From the NCBI GenBank assembly GCA_017410425.1, contig JAFQQV010000006.1:1-58898 (forward strand): DNA of 58,898 bases, written 5' to 3'. The DNA is from Oscillospiraceae bacterium (GTDB lineage: Bacteria > Bacillota > Clostridia > Oscillospirales > Oscillospiraceae). How positions within the stretch are numbered: the first letter of the stretch is position 1; each line of letters starts with the position of its first letter. A program made the translations under genes and the position numbers. The notes below the pieces were generated by a model, which saw only the letters and a list, made by a program, of their open reading frames with translations, had not been told where the DNA came from and ran no database searches. Shown here piece after piece: positions 45,029 to 53,183 of the stretch.

Positions 45029-45102
45029 ATATGCAAAGCGCGTTTTGCAGGGAAGGGATTTATCCCTTCCGCCATGTTTTCCGGAATGCATAAATGCATT
45101 CC
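45029..45102. repeat. Run of extragenic palindromes between rsmI and raiA
   Basis: Consecutive hairpins: TGCAAA/TTTGCA around a GCGCG loop (~45032-45049), GGAAGGGA-TTTA-TCCCTTCC (45051-45070) and GGAATGCA-TAAA-TGCATTCC (45083-45102). The last two share an 8-bp stem, the GGAA/TTCC ends and a four-base T/A loop. Confidence 0.7.
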
Positions 45103-45120
45103 CTACAGAAGAGAGGCTAT

Positions 45121-45153
45121 AAAAAAAGCACCGGGGATAAATCCCCGGTGCTA
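45121..45153 (-). terminator. Terminator of raiA
   Basis: Perfect stem AGCACCGGGGAT/ATCCCCGGTGCT followed on the minus strand by seven Ts. Confidence 0.93.
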
Positions 45154-45170
45154 TTGTTTATTATCGAGTT

Positions 45171-45728
45171 TTAATCCTCATCAGAGTCGTCATCGGTGAT
45201 AAGACCGTAACCGTCAGCCTTGCGCTTGTAAACGACAGAGACAGCTTCATCCTCGTCCATATTGCGGAACACGAAGAACTCATGGCCCAGCAGGTTCATC
45301 TGGAGGATAGCCTCTTCAACACTCATGGGCTTGATGGAGAAGCTCTTTCTGCGAACGATCTTGAACTCTTCTTCTGCCTCGGTTTCATCCTCGACAGGAG
45401 CATAGACAGGCAAGATATCTTTCTCCAGTGCGCCTTCTCTGAGTTTCTTCTCAAGGCGGGTCTTATTTCTGCGGATCTGGCGTTCGATGGCTGCGACACC
45501 GGAGTCCACAGAGGCATACATGTCGTTGGTCAGTTCGCTTGCCCTGTAAAACATGCCGTTGGAATTGATGGTAATCTCAGCGAGGAAGCGGCCGCGCTCA
45601 ATACTGAAGGTTACATAGGCTTCGCCCTCGGTCTTAAAAAGACGGTCGAGCTTGCTGATCTTCTTGATGGCGTAGGCGCGCAGGTCTGCGGAGGAATCCA
45701 TTCTTTTTTCGGTGAAAGTGAACTTCAT
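45171..45728 (-). CDS. raiA: Ribosome hibernation promoting factor, long form
   Basis: 185 residues from ATG 45728, 9 bases after AAAGGAG; a TTG at 45737 is inside that spacer. N-terminal ribosome-binding domain (FTFTEKRMDSSADLRAYAIKKISKLDRLF ... ), a charged acidic linker (~112-128) and the C-terminal dimerisation domain with IVRRKSFSIKPMSVEEAILQMNLLGHEFFVFRN. Long HPF joins two 70S ribosomes into inactive 100S dimers in stationary phase. TATAAT with a weaker TTCTCA box 17 bases away lies upstream. Confidence 0.97.
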   Translation of the reverse strand: MKFTFTEKRMDSSADLRAYAIKKISKLDRLFKTEGEAYVTFSIERGRFLAEITINSNGMFYRASELTNDMYASVDSGVAAIERQIRRNKTRLEKKLREGALEKDILPVYAPVEDETEAEEEFKIVRRKSFSIKPMSVEEAILQMNLLGHEFFVFRNMDEDEAVSVVYKRKADGYGLITDDDSDED

Positions 45729-45846
45729 TCGTGACAACTCCTTTCGTTTATGCCAATCAAAAAACGTCGTTAACGCCTTTTGTTATTTAATTATAACACA
45801 CATTTTCTTCCTTGAGAAGAATTTTTTGTAAATATTGACGCAAAAC

Positions 45847-47640
45847 TCAAAAAATTATCTCACAGTCCACCAGTGTGTTGCGAAGGGTCTTTATCTGATC
45901 CTCCGTGAGGGGGTTGCCGGTGAGGACAAGGCGCTTGAGAGTATACAGGCGCAGGAATGGAAGCTCAGAGTTTATATTGTTGTAGCCCAGGTCCAGCTCT
46001 TCAATATTCAACAGCATGGACACGGGGGTAGCATCACTTATGTTGTTGCTGCGCAGGTTCAGCTTTTTCAGCGTAAAGCGGCATTCCGCACTCTGCAGAG
46101 GATAGATATTGCTGATAAAGTTGCCGCTGAGATCCGCAGTTTCCAGCTTATTCAGGCGCATAAGGCCGCTGACATCCACAATTGCCTGGCCGGGAAGCGA
46201 AAGCTCCACAGCATCGGTCTGCACGGCGTGATTGTCAAAGTCCACGATATAGGCAAGCTCGGAATGCTTGATGTTGCAATTGCCAAGATAGGCGCGCAGA
46301 GCATCCACCGCCTCGCCGCTTACAGCGGGATTATTCTCAATGTGCAGCGTGGTCAGCAGCGACAGGGAATGCAGATACTCAAGCCCCCTGTCGTCAAGGC
46401 CGGTGGAATTGAGGCCCAGAACATTAAGTGTTTTCAGCTTTCTTAAGCCGGCAAAATCCTTGATGGGGTTTTCGTCCAGATAAAGCTGCTGCAGGCCGTT
46501 CATCATGGAAAAGGCAGAGGTGCTGTTCACATTGCAGCCGGAAGCATTGAGGAAGGTCAAAGTATCAATGCCCATCAGAGGCCGAAGATCATTGACCTGA
46601 GTATTGGAAATATCCAGCCACTCCAGGCGCGGCAAGTTCATAAGCGGACTCAGATCACTTATCTCATTGCCGCTGAGATTGAGCTTTGTGATATTCTCGC
46701 AGCCGCTTATTCCGGAGATATCCCTCAGGCCCATGCCGCTCAGATCAAGCTCGGTAATATCGGACTTGAAGGTCATACCGCCGAAACTTATGTCCTGCAG
46801 CTCTGCCTGGGCAGTCTCACTGTGGATGGCACAGTTGGGCAAAGCCCGGGAGAGAGACTTGAGCTGGCTTTCAGTGATGGCGATGCCCTTTATGCTCAGG
46901 CTGCTGAGAGAGCTCATGCCATACAGCGGACTCAGGTCTTTTATGGGATTGTTATCAAGGTACAAAGTCCTCAGCGCGCCGAGATTTTCAAGGGCAGAGA
47001 TATCTTCTATCCTGTTGCCGCTCAGGTTCAGCGTTGTCAATCCGCCAAGGCTTGACAGGGGTGAAATATTGCTGAGAGAATTGCCCGCCAAAGAGAGGCT
47101 TTCCAGCGAGTAAAGCTGCACCAGCTCCTCCAGCGCCGTATCGTTGAGAGCCATATTATCCAAAACCAGACTGGTGGTCGTAGCTGAATACTGCCGGCCG
47201 GCAACCATAATCTTCTCAGAATCGCTGAGCGTTTTCCGGAAGGACTCTATAGATGAAATGCGGGCGGAGACGGTGGGATTTTTCGTATCCATACCCCGTA
47301 ACACTTCCAGAGCTCTTGCGTAGTTGCCCTGGGCCTCGTAGCATGCCGCCATCAGAAAGCCGCACTCCTCATTTTTCTCCAGCGAGTCCGCCTTGCGGAG
47401 AACCACAAGGGCATTGTCATAGTCGCTGCGGTAATAAAGCTCCTGGGCCTGCTTCATATATTCATTATAGGCCTGATGCTCAGACACGGTCTTAAGTATA
47501 AATGCCGTAGCCAGCAGGATAATGGCTGCAAGGCTCAGGCAAATAATGTATACCTTAGACTTGCGGCTTCTTCTCTTTATTCTGGTCCCTGTCCGTTTTA
47601 CAGGGCTTTTTGCCCTGTGCGATACAGGTTTATTTTTCAT
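45847..47640 (-). CDS. Membrane-anchored TPR and leucine-rich-repeat protein
   Basis: 597 residues. A basic N-terminus (RTGTRIKRRSRKSK) is followed by one transmembrane helix (~31-50), a TPR-like helical pair (~57-115; QELYYRSDYDNALVVLRKADSLE), and many leucine-rich repeats (~150-595) of the SDS22-like type, e.g. LTTLNLSGNRIEDISALENL. The repeat part faces outside and is a protein-interaction surface. No sorting signal. Positive-inside rule puts the short basic tail in the cytoplasm. Overlaps the membrane-protein gene upstream by 11 bases. Confidence 0.88.
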   Translation of the reverse strand: MKNKPVSHRAKSPVKRTGTRIKRRSRKSKVYIICLSLAAIILLATAFILKTVSEHQAYNEYMKQAQELYYRSDYDNALVVLRKADSLEKNEECGFLMAACYEAQGNYARALEVLRGMDTKNPTVSARISSIESFRKTLSDSEKIMVAGRQYSATTTSLVLDNMALNDTALEELVQLYSLESLSLAGNSLSNISPLSSLGGLTTLNLSGNRIEDISALENLGALRTLYLDNNPIKDLSPLYGMSSLSSLSIKGIAITESQLKSLSRALPNCAIHSETAQAELQDISFGGMTFKSDITELDLSGMGLRDISGISGCENITKLNLSGNEISDLSPLMNLPRLEWLDISNTQVNDLRPLMGIDTLTFLNASGCNVNSTSAFSMMNGLQQLYLDENPIKDFAGLRKLKTLNVLGLNSTGLDDRGLEYLHSLSLLTTLHIENNPAVSGEAVDALRAYLGNCNIKHSELAYIVDFDNHAVQTDAVELSLPGQAIVDVSGLMRLNKLETADLSGNFISNIYPLQSAECRFTLKKLNLRSNNISDATPVSMLLNIEELDLGYNNINSELPFLRLYTLKRLVLTGNPLTEDQIKTLRNTLVDCEIIF

Positions 47641-48439
47641 TTACACCCTCGTTCACAGGAAGCACAGGCTCCTCAGCCGTCTCAGCAGCTTCTGGGAAAG
47701 CAGGCTCTGCAATCACAGGCTCACCCTCGCACTGCATCTGGCCGTCCACCACGGAGCACTGGGGCGCAGTCTCGCTGACAGTGGGCTCCACAACAGGGCT
47801 GGGAACCGCTTCTCCCACAGGCTGCTCTGCAATGGCAGGCTCGGCCACAATGGTAGTCTCGGTGGAGATAACATGCTTTTTAAGACCCATACCCACGCAG
47901 AAAAGGGCTGCCATGATGCACAGCACACTCATCTCCTGCATACCGGCAGCAAAAGTAACCGGCACCTCGGTATTGGACAGAGCGGGCAGATCCTCAAGCA
48001 CAATGTGGTAAATGAAGGGCAGGCCAAAAAGCGGCGGCAGAAGCCACTTGGTATGGATGCTGCCGATAACAGTACCGGTGTAGAGAACAGCAACCACAAC
48101 ATAAAGCAGGATGCAAAGCAGCATATGGATGCGGCTTTCAAAGCTGAAGGCCTTATAGATAAAGAAAACTACGCCCAGAACCACCGGGACACAGGAGAGG
48201 AAAAAGCCCTTCTTGCCAAGGAAGCTGACACAGAGGATCAGCATCAGGCAGCTGGCAACAGGGATAATAACATGCATGACGAAAGTCAGCATATCATTCC
48301 AGTAGCCCCAGCAGCCGATGACGCGGAAGATGGCAGCCATAGCCATGAGCAGAATGGCGCTGTGGCCAAAGAAGCTCTTTTTATCAATGGTATATTTTAT
48401 CTTCTGATTTGTAGTTGCGTTTTTCATGTTTTCAACCAC
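47630..48439 (-). CDS. Membrane protein with acidic Pro/Val-rich tail
   Basis: 269 residues; about six or seven hydrophobic helices (~20-190), then a soluble tail (~195-269) rich in Val, Glu, Ala and Pro (PVGEAVPSPVVEPTVSETAPQ). I do not recognise a family. Its end overlaps the start of the TPR/LRR gene, so the two are translated together and may form one envelope complex; inference from context only. Confidence 0.65.
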   Translation of the reverse strand: MVENMKNATTNQKIKYTIDKKSFFGHSAILLMAMAAIFRVIGCWGYWNDMLTFVMHVIIPVASCLMLILCVSFLGKKGFFLSCVPVVLGVVFFIYKAFSFESRIHMLLCILLYVVVAVLYTGTVIGSIHTKWLLPPLFGLPFIYHIVLEDLPALSNTEVPVTFAAGMQEMSVLCIMAALFCVGMGLKKHVISTETTIVAEPAIAEQPVGEAVPSPVVEPTVSETAPQCSVVDGQMQCEGEPVIAEPAFPEAAETAEEPVLPVNEGVNEK

Positions 48440-48512
48440 CTTTGATTTTGCGAATGTTTACAGTAATACGATTTTATTTTAGCACAAAGCCCAGCACCGC
48501 GCAATATAAAAC

Positions 48513-48544
48513 GAAAAAGGTGGTATAAACCACCTTTTTCGTTT
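48513..48544. terminator. Terminator after nagA
   Basis: GAAAAAGGTGGT/ACCACCTTTTTC, perfect 12-bp stem with ATAA loop, symmetric runs. Confidence 0.92.
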
Positions 48545-48561
48545 TATAATCAATCTTTATT

Positions 48562-49674
48562 TCAGAAGTCCAGAGAGCCGTTGGCAAGCTTGCCGTCGAT
48601 AATGGTGGCAAGGAGATTGAAATTTTCATCCAGCACGATGAAGTCTGCACTTCTGCCCTCTTCAAGAACGCCGATATCATCAAGGCCCAGATCCTTTGCA
48701 GGAGTCTCGGTCATGGCCCTGACGGCATCCTCAAGGGGCATACCGTAGCTGACAACATTCTTCAGCTCTTCAAGCAGGTTGCTGGAGGAGCCGGCAATGG
48801 TGCCGTCCAGCAGGCGTGCCTGGCCGTTTTTCACAACAATGTCCTGACCTGCCAGGTCATACTGACCGTCGGGCATGGCGGCGCAGCGCAGGGAGTCGCT
48901 GATAACAATCAGCTTTTCGCCAAACATCTTATAGGTCGCCATGATCATTGCGGGATGGATGTGGAAACCGTCACAGATAAGCTCCACATAGGCGCCGGCA
49001 TCCAGAGCTGCGCCAACGAGGCCAGGATCTCTGTGATGGAAGGGCTGCATGCCGTTGAAAAGATGGGTAACGTGGGTGGCGCCGGCCTCAAAGCCCTTCA
49101 TTGCAGCATCATAGTCTGCGGTGCTGTGGCCCAGGGACACGGTGCAGACATCCTTGGCCTCACGGATAAAGTCCAATGCGCCTTCGATTTCAGGAGCAAC
49201 AGTGATAAGCTTTACCTTGCCGCCGCTGATTTCGTTGAGGCTGCGGAGCATTTCAATATTGGGACGCTGAAGAGCCTCGGCCTTCTGGGCGCCGCGCTTT
49301 GCATAGGAAAGGAAGGGGCCTTCAAGATGGACGCCGGCAAGCTTTGCGCCGTCATCTGCGCGCTCATAGCCGCGCACAACGTGCATCTGGCGCTCCAGCT
49401 CCTCGCGGGAGATGGTCATTGTAGTAAAGAGCCATGCGGTGACACCGCGCTGGGCATAGTAACGGGCGAGCTGAGGCACTTCCTCTGCCACACAGTCACT
49501 GCCGTCAATGCCGATGGCGCCGTGGGTGTGAACATCAATAAGGCCAGGGATAATGTAGGCGCCTCTGGCGTCGATGCCCTCATTGACATCAAAGCCTTCT
49601 ATTTTATCGCCGAAGCTGATGGCGCTCTTGCTGAAGCTGCCATTGTGGAAAACCTTTGCATTGTATATTTTCAT
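48562..49674 (-). CDS. nagA: N-acetylglucosamine-6-phosphate deacetylase
   Basis: 370 residues. GLIDVHTHGAIGIDGSD metal motif, HLEGPFLSYAKRGAQ with the catalytic Glu, LGHSTADYDAAMKGFEAGATHVTHLFNGM, and VISDSLRCAAMPDG near the end. Produces glucosamine-6-phosphate and acetate, for wall recycling or sugar use. Family members use one or two metals; ligands all seem present. nagB and a GntR regulator are not adjacent. Single-gene unit. Confidence 0.95.
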   Translation of the reverse strand: MKIYNAKVFHNGSFSKSAISFGDKIEGFDVNEGIDARGAYIIPGLIDVHTHGAIGIDGSDCVAEEVPQLARYYAQRGVTAWLFTTMTISREELERQMHVVRGYERADDGAKLAGVHLEGPFLSYAKRGAQKAEALQRPNIEMLRSLNEISGGKVKLITVAPEIEGALDFIREAKDVCTVSLGHSTADYDAAMKGFEAGATHVTHLFNGMQPFHHRDPGLVGAALDAGAYVELICDGFHIHPAMIMATYKMFGEKLIVISDSLRCAAMPDGQYDLAGQDIVVKNGQARLLDGTIAGSSSNLLEELKNVVSYGMPLEDAVRAMTETPAKDLGLDDIGVLEEGRSADFIVLDENFNLLATIIDGKLANGSLDF

Positions 49675-49707
49675 AGGGAGAACCTCCTGTATTTATTTCC
49701 TATCAAC

Positions 49708-49736
49708 ATGATAGCATTTCAGGCTTGCTTTTACAA
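49708..49736 (-). promoter_or_regulatory. Promoter of nagA
   Basis: Minus strand TTGTAA (49736-49731), 17 bases, TATCAT (49713-49708), 34 bases before the ATG. Confidence 0.65.
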
Positions 49737-49788
49737 TATATACATTTACGAATTTGCTTTTTATTTTTCGTATTTTTTCGCTATTTTC

Positions 49789-49817
49789 TTGCGCCACAAC
49801 CGATGCTGTGTTATGCT
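49789..49817 (+). promoter_or_regulatory. Promoter of the XRE-type gene
   Basis: TTGCGC (49789-49794), 17 bases, TATGCT (49812-49817), 20 bases before an AAGGAGTG ribosome site. Confidence 0.55.
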
Positions 49818-49851
49818 TGAAAAAAGACAAAAAATTCAAGGAGTGATGTAC

Positions 49852-50361
49852 ATGGCAAAGAAAGTAGGAACTCTTATAAAAGAGGCCCGCACCGAGGCCG
49901 GGCTTACTCAGGAACAGTTGGCAAGGAAGGTCAAGGGCGTTTCCGCCGCTGACATCAGCAAGGCCGAGCGGGGCGAAAAGGACCTGACTCAGGCCGCCCT
50001 CAAGGAGATTGCCAAGGCCACCGGCGTAACCCAGAAGTCCCTGTTGGACGCCGCCAAGGGCAGCAGCTCCAGCGCAAAGAAGAAGAGCTCCTCATCCTCC
50101 GGCAGCAAGAAATCCATGCAGGTCACCGCTACGGAGAAAAAGCTGGTTGAGCTCTACCGCGAGGCTGACAGCGACACCAAAAAGACCGCCATGGCCATAC
50201 TCAAGGGCGAAAAAAGCGCCGTGCTGGGCGCTGCAGCCAGCTCCCTGCTGGGTGAAGGCGGCGCTGCCAGCAATCTGTTGGGCTCATTGCTGGGCGACGG
50301 CAAGGGCGAAACCGGCGAAGCTCTCAGCTCCATTCTGGATCTGCTGGGTCAGGCAAAGTAA
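49852..50361 (+). CDS. XRE-type helix-turn-helix protein with Ser/Lys linker and Gly/Leu-rich tail
   Basis: 169 residues from ATG 49852 (MAKKVGTL), with AAGGAG just upstream; the frame is open for far longer but the upstream part is antisense to nagA. Residues ~5-65 are a Cro/CI-type HTH (GTLIKEARTEAGLTQEQLARKV ... ADISKAERGEKDLT). Then a Ser/Lys linker (SSSSAKKKSSSSSGSKKS), a charged helix and a Gly/Leu/Ala-rich tail (SSLLGEGGAASNLLGSLLGDG). The tail could self-assemble or bind membrane; nothing known supports either. Target genes unknown. Confidence 0.82.
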   Translation: MAKKVGTLIKEARTEAGLTQEQLARKVKGVSAADISKAERGEKDLTQAALKEIAKATGVTQKSLLDAAKGSSSSAKKKSSSSSGSKKSMQVTATEKKLVELYREADSDTKKTAMAILKGEKSAVLGAAASSLLGEGGAASNLLGSLLGDGKGETGEALSSILDLLGQAK

Positions 50362-50376
50362 AAAAGCTTATTTATT

Positions 50377-50406
50377 AAAAGGCTCCCTCGTCAGAGTGAG
50401 CCTTTT
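50377..50406. terminator. Bidirectional terminator after the XRE gene
   Basis: AAAAGGCTC/GAGCCTTTT perfect stem, 12-base loop, convergent with the SprT-like gene. Confidence 0.85.
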
Positions 50407-50407
50407 A

Positions 50408-50908
50408 TTATTTTACAAACAATTCAAAGCTGCTCTTTCCGCAGCCGGTGCATCTGAGGCGGCGGCCCCGGCCCTGCAGCAGCATGTCCACAGCCTTGCC
50501 CCGGCGGACATAGCCGCTCTCACGACCACAGACTTTGCAGCGGATGATATATTTTATCTTCTGTTCCCGTAGTTTTTCCGCCTCATCGCTAAGGGCTGTG
50601 CGGCTCTGGGGCCTGCAGCCTATTCGGCGGCAGATATCTTTCCACACCTTATCATGCCCGTGCTTTTCACCGGGGTACATGATATATACCGCAGCGTGGG
50701 CATACTCGTGCCGGATGGTGTCCATAAAAAGTGCATCATCGCCCATCACAAGTGAAGACAGCGTGATGCAAGGCGGCCTGGAGGCGCGGAAGCTGCCAAG
50801 CTGGCGCACAGCGCGGCTGGAAATCTTAAGCTCAACATGGCTTGTGTCTATCCCCAGCAGCTTGTCAAGCCTGTCGTACTCGGCCCGGACTTCGCTAAGA
50901 CTGTGCAT
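50408..50908 (-). CDS. SprT-like zinc metalloprotease-family protein
   Basis: 166 residues from ATG 50908 (MHSLSEV), directly after the thiN stop. HExxH is HEYAH (His67-His71), with a further His in EKHGHDKVWKDI, and a C-terminal zinc ribbon (CKVCG ... CTGCG). This is the SprT domain of SprT/Spartan, which in eukaryotes digests DNA-protein crosslinks; bacterial roles are little known. Coupled to thiN by closeness. Confidence 0.85.
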   Translation of the reverse strand: MHSLSEVRAEYDRLDKLLGIDTSHVELKISSRAVRQLGSFRASRPPCITLSSLVMGDDALFMDTIRHEYAHAAVYIMYPGEKHGHDKVWKDICRRIGCRPQSRTALSDEAEKLREQKIKYIIRCKVCGRESGYVRRGKAVDMLLQGRGRRLRCTGCGKSSFELFVK

Positions 50909-50910
50909 AC

Positions 50911-51528
50911 TCAGCCACCCTTGCAGCACATCAGGAGCATCACTCCCGAGTCAAAGCTCAGGCGCACATCGCCCCGGAAGGAATTGCTGACGCCCAAGGG
51001 AAAACTGTACTCCAGCCTGCCGCCCTGCAGCTCATACTTGCTGCCGGAGATGCAGACATTTTCACAGCACTCAGTCATAGAGAAGAGGGAAAGGCTGCAG
51101 CCCGGTCGCTCTTCTATCAGGTAGCTGCCCGGCCCGAGAGCGCGGATATAGCTCTTTTCATCCTCCATCTCCGCCTCCATGCCCTCATTGACAGCAAAGG
51201 CCAGGGACTGAAAATTGGCATAGAGATGATCAAGCCGTCCACCGCCTATGCCGCAGCAGATACGCACAGCATCGCAGCCCAGCTCCTTCGCCTTGCGGAT
51301 GGCAAGCATGGTGTCGGTATCGTCCTTCTCCACCTTGAAGCGCTCCACCGGGATATTTTCGGGCAGAACACCGGAGTAGGAATCAAAGTCCCCCATCAGA
51401 AGCTGGGGCAGAATATTTTCACGCAGGGCGTGCTCATAGCCCCGGTCACAGGCGATGACATAGTCAGTCTCCCCTATTTTCCCGATGGGCGCATAGTCGC
51501 CGCCGGCGATTATTATGCAGCGTTTCAC
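50911..51528 (-). CDS. thiN: Thiamine pyrophosphokinase
   Basis: 205 residues. VIACDRGYEHAL, LMGDFDSYSG (Asp-rich metal site), KDDTDTMLAIRKAKELG and GIGGGRLDHLYANFQSL are the family motifs; the C-terminal half is beta-rich (SLFSMTECC ... SNSFRGD). Converts thiamine and ATP to thiamine diphosphate, the cofactor of the transketolase encoded 2 kb away, though no shared transcript exists. No THI-box riboswitch was recognised upstream. Confidence 0.93.
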   Translation of the reverse strand: MKRCIIIAGGDYAPIGKIGETDYVIACDRGYEHALRENILPQLLMGDFDSYSGVLPENIPVERFKVEKDDTDTMLAIRKAKELGCDAVRICCGIGGGRLDHLYANFQSLAFAVNEGMEAEMEDEKSYIRALGPGSYLIEERPGCSLSLFSMTECCENVCISGSKYELQGGRLEYSFPLGVSNSFRGDVRLSFDSGVMLLMCCKGG

Positions 51529-51635
51529 AGTATCACTTCTTTACATATTAATATATAAAAGCTATCACAGTTAAAGACGCTTTTCAAGCAGGCAAGTTAT
51601 CATACAGATCAAAACTTAATTTTGCCTGAAAGGGA

Positions 51636-51664
51636 TTGCTTTATTCTGCTATTTAAGGTATAAT
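51636..51664 (+). promoter_or_regulatory. Promoter of the surface-protein gene
   Basis: TTGCTT (51636-51641), 17 bases, TATAAT (51659-51664). A very AT-rich ~125-base leader follows up to the AAGGAGG site at 51780-51787; no hairpin stands out in it. Confidence 0.65.
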
Positions 51665-51796
51665 TTAGAAACTAAAGTCCTGTATTTCTTTAATTTTTAT
51701 ATGTTATGGAAACTTTTTTGTCTTAATTAGTTTTTATTTGTTTCTGTATTGTTTAAATTATCAGGCGAGTATCTCTGCTTCAAGGAGGAAAAGATT

Positions 51797-53125
51797 ATGA
51801 AGATGAAGAGAATTTTAAGTCTCGTTCTCTGCCTGTGCATGATGGCATCCGTATTCTCTATGTCTGCATTTGCAGATGAGTATGACCCCTTTGCCGATCT
51901 CATGCAGCAGATTGAGCAGGCCCAGCTGGAAGCTCAGAAGAAGCTTATTGAGGACGCCCAGAAGCAGGCCGAACAGCAGCTGCAGGATATTCTGGATCAG
52001 CTTCTGCCCGACGAACCCGAGCAGCCTGAAGAGCCCGAGGAAGATAAGGAAGAAGATAAGAAGCCTGCCGAAGGCAATGGCTTCACCGCATCCCTCAACA
52101 AATACAGCGGTGAATATGCTCCCGGTAAAAACCATCTGCCCGACATTTATCTCACTGTTCTTGACGAGAGTGGAAAAGACATCAGAAGCTTGTTCCACAC
52201 TGTCAGGGAAGAGTACATGATCAATGCCGGCACCTACAGCATAGAAGTCGTCGGTAATGAAGGCACCGATTACGAAGGCCAGAGTGTGACCCTGTACTAC
52301 ACCGTTACTCCCGCTCCTGTATACGTTAGCGCCAGTAACGCCAGTAAGTACACCGGCCAGCGTGACCCTGTATTCACATATACCAGCAGCAACAACGCTG
52401 TCCCCCTCAGCGGTAGAATGTCCCGCGAATGGGGCGAATACATAGGTAAATATGCCATTACTCAGGGCAGTCTTGAGTCTGCTGACCCCAACTACTATGT
52501 GGTTTTCGAAAATGGCACTCTCAGCATTCTGGCCAGCAGCAGACTGGAAAAGGTTTGCTATCTTATCTCCAGACTGCCTGACAGGCTGGATCCCGGCAAT
52601 GAATTCAAGCGTGAGCTGGTGCTGAACGTCTGGGTTGCATACCTCAATCTCAGCGAAGTTGAGAAGATGAACGTTCCTCCCGTGCTCTATGAAAAGCTTT
52701 ACAATCTGGTTGGCAGCTCCGACTATGCCATCACCGCCGGCAGCGGCGGCTACTGGTACGAGGGTAAGAGCTCCGGTCTGAGCTTCGTGGCTATCGACCC
52801 CTATGCAAAGTTTGCCGGTCTTCGCATTGACGGTGAGCTTATCGACATGGATAACTATAACTACTACCACGATGCCGACAACGAAACCGCTGTTGTAACT
52901 CTCAAGGCAAGCTATCTCAAGACCCTCTCCGAAGGCAAGCACAGCATCACCTTCTGCTTCTGGAACGGCTCCTGCTCCGGTTACTTCTATGTACTGGATA
53001 AGGCCAGCGCTCCCCCCACCGGTGACACTGCAAATCTCCCCCTCTGGAGCGGCATGATGCTGCTGTCCTGCATAGGCATTGCTGCTGCAGGCATTGTTCT
53101 CAAGCGCAAAAAGGCTGAGGACTGA
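51797..53125 (+). CDS. Secreted surface protein with MBG-like domain and C-terminal sortase signal
   Basis: 442 residues from ATG 51797 (MKMKRIL), after AAGGAGG. Signal peptide with cleavage likely at SAFA-DEY (~27). A Gln/Glu-rich helical stretch (~35-80, IEQAQLEAQKKLIEDAQKQA) is followed by an acidic linker, beta domains including an MBG-like one (APVYVSASNASKYTGQRDPVF), and at the end APPTGD, a hydrophobic helix and KRKKAED, a cell-wall sorting signal. The motif is xPxTG-like rather than LPxTG, in line with SrtB-type enzymes of clostridia. The sortase at 7221-8006 is a candidate partner. Confidence 0.85.
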   Translation: MKMKRILSLVLCLCMMASVFSMSAFADEYDPFADLMQQIEQAQLEAQKKLIEDAQKQAEQQLQDILDQLLPDEPEQPEEPEEDKEEDKKPAEGNGFTASLNKYSGEYAPGKNHLPDIYLTVLDESGKDIRSLFHTVREEYMINAGTYSIEVVGNEGTDYEGQSVTLYYTVTPAPVYVSASNASKYTGQRDPVFTYTSSNNAVPLSGRMSREWGEYIGKYAITQGSLESADPNYYVVFENGTLSILASSRLEKVCYLISRLPDRLDPGNEFKRELVLNVWVAYLNLSEVEKMNVPPVLYEKLYNLVGSSDYAITAGSGGYWYEGKSSGLSFVAIDPYAKFAGLRIDGELIDMDNYNYYHDADNETAVVTLKASYLKTLSEGKHSITFCFWNGSCSGYFYVLDKASAPPTGDTANLPLWSGMMLLSCIGIAAAGIVLKRKKAED

Positions 53126-53139
53126 AACATAATAAAATA

Positions 53140-53173
53140 AAAAAGCTTCACCGCAAATGCGGTGAAGCTTTTT
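53140..53173. terminator. Terminator between the surface protein and transketolase
   Basis: AAAAAGCTTCACCGC/GCGGTGAAGCTTTTT perfect stem, AAAT loop, for convergent genes. Confidence 0.93.
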
Positions 53174-53183
53174 TATTGATTGA

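Noticed and set aside
48955-50361. Long 468-codon plus-strand version of the XRE protein
   Set aside because: The first 299 codons are antisense to nagA; a promoter and ribosome site stand just before ATG 49852.
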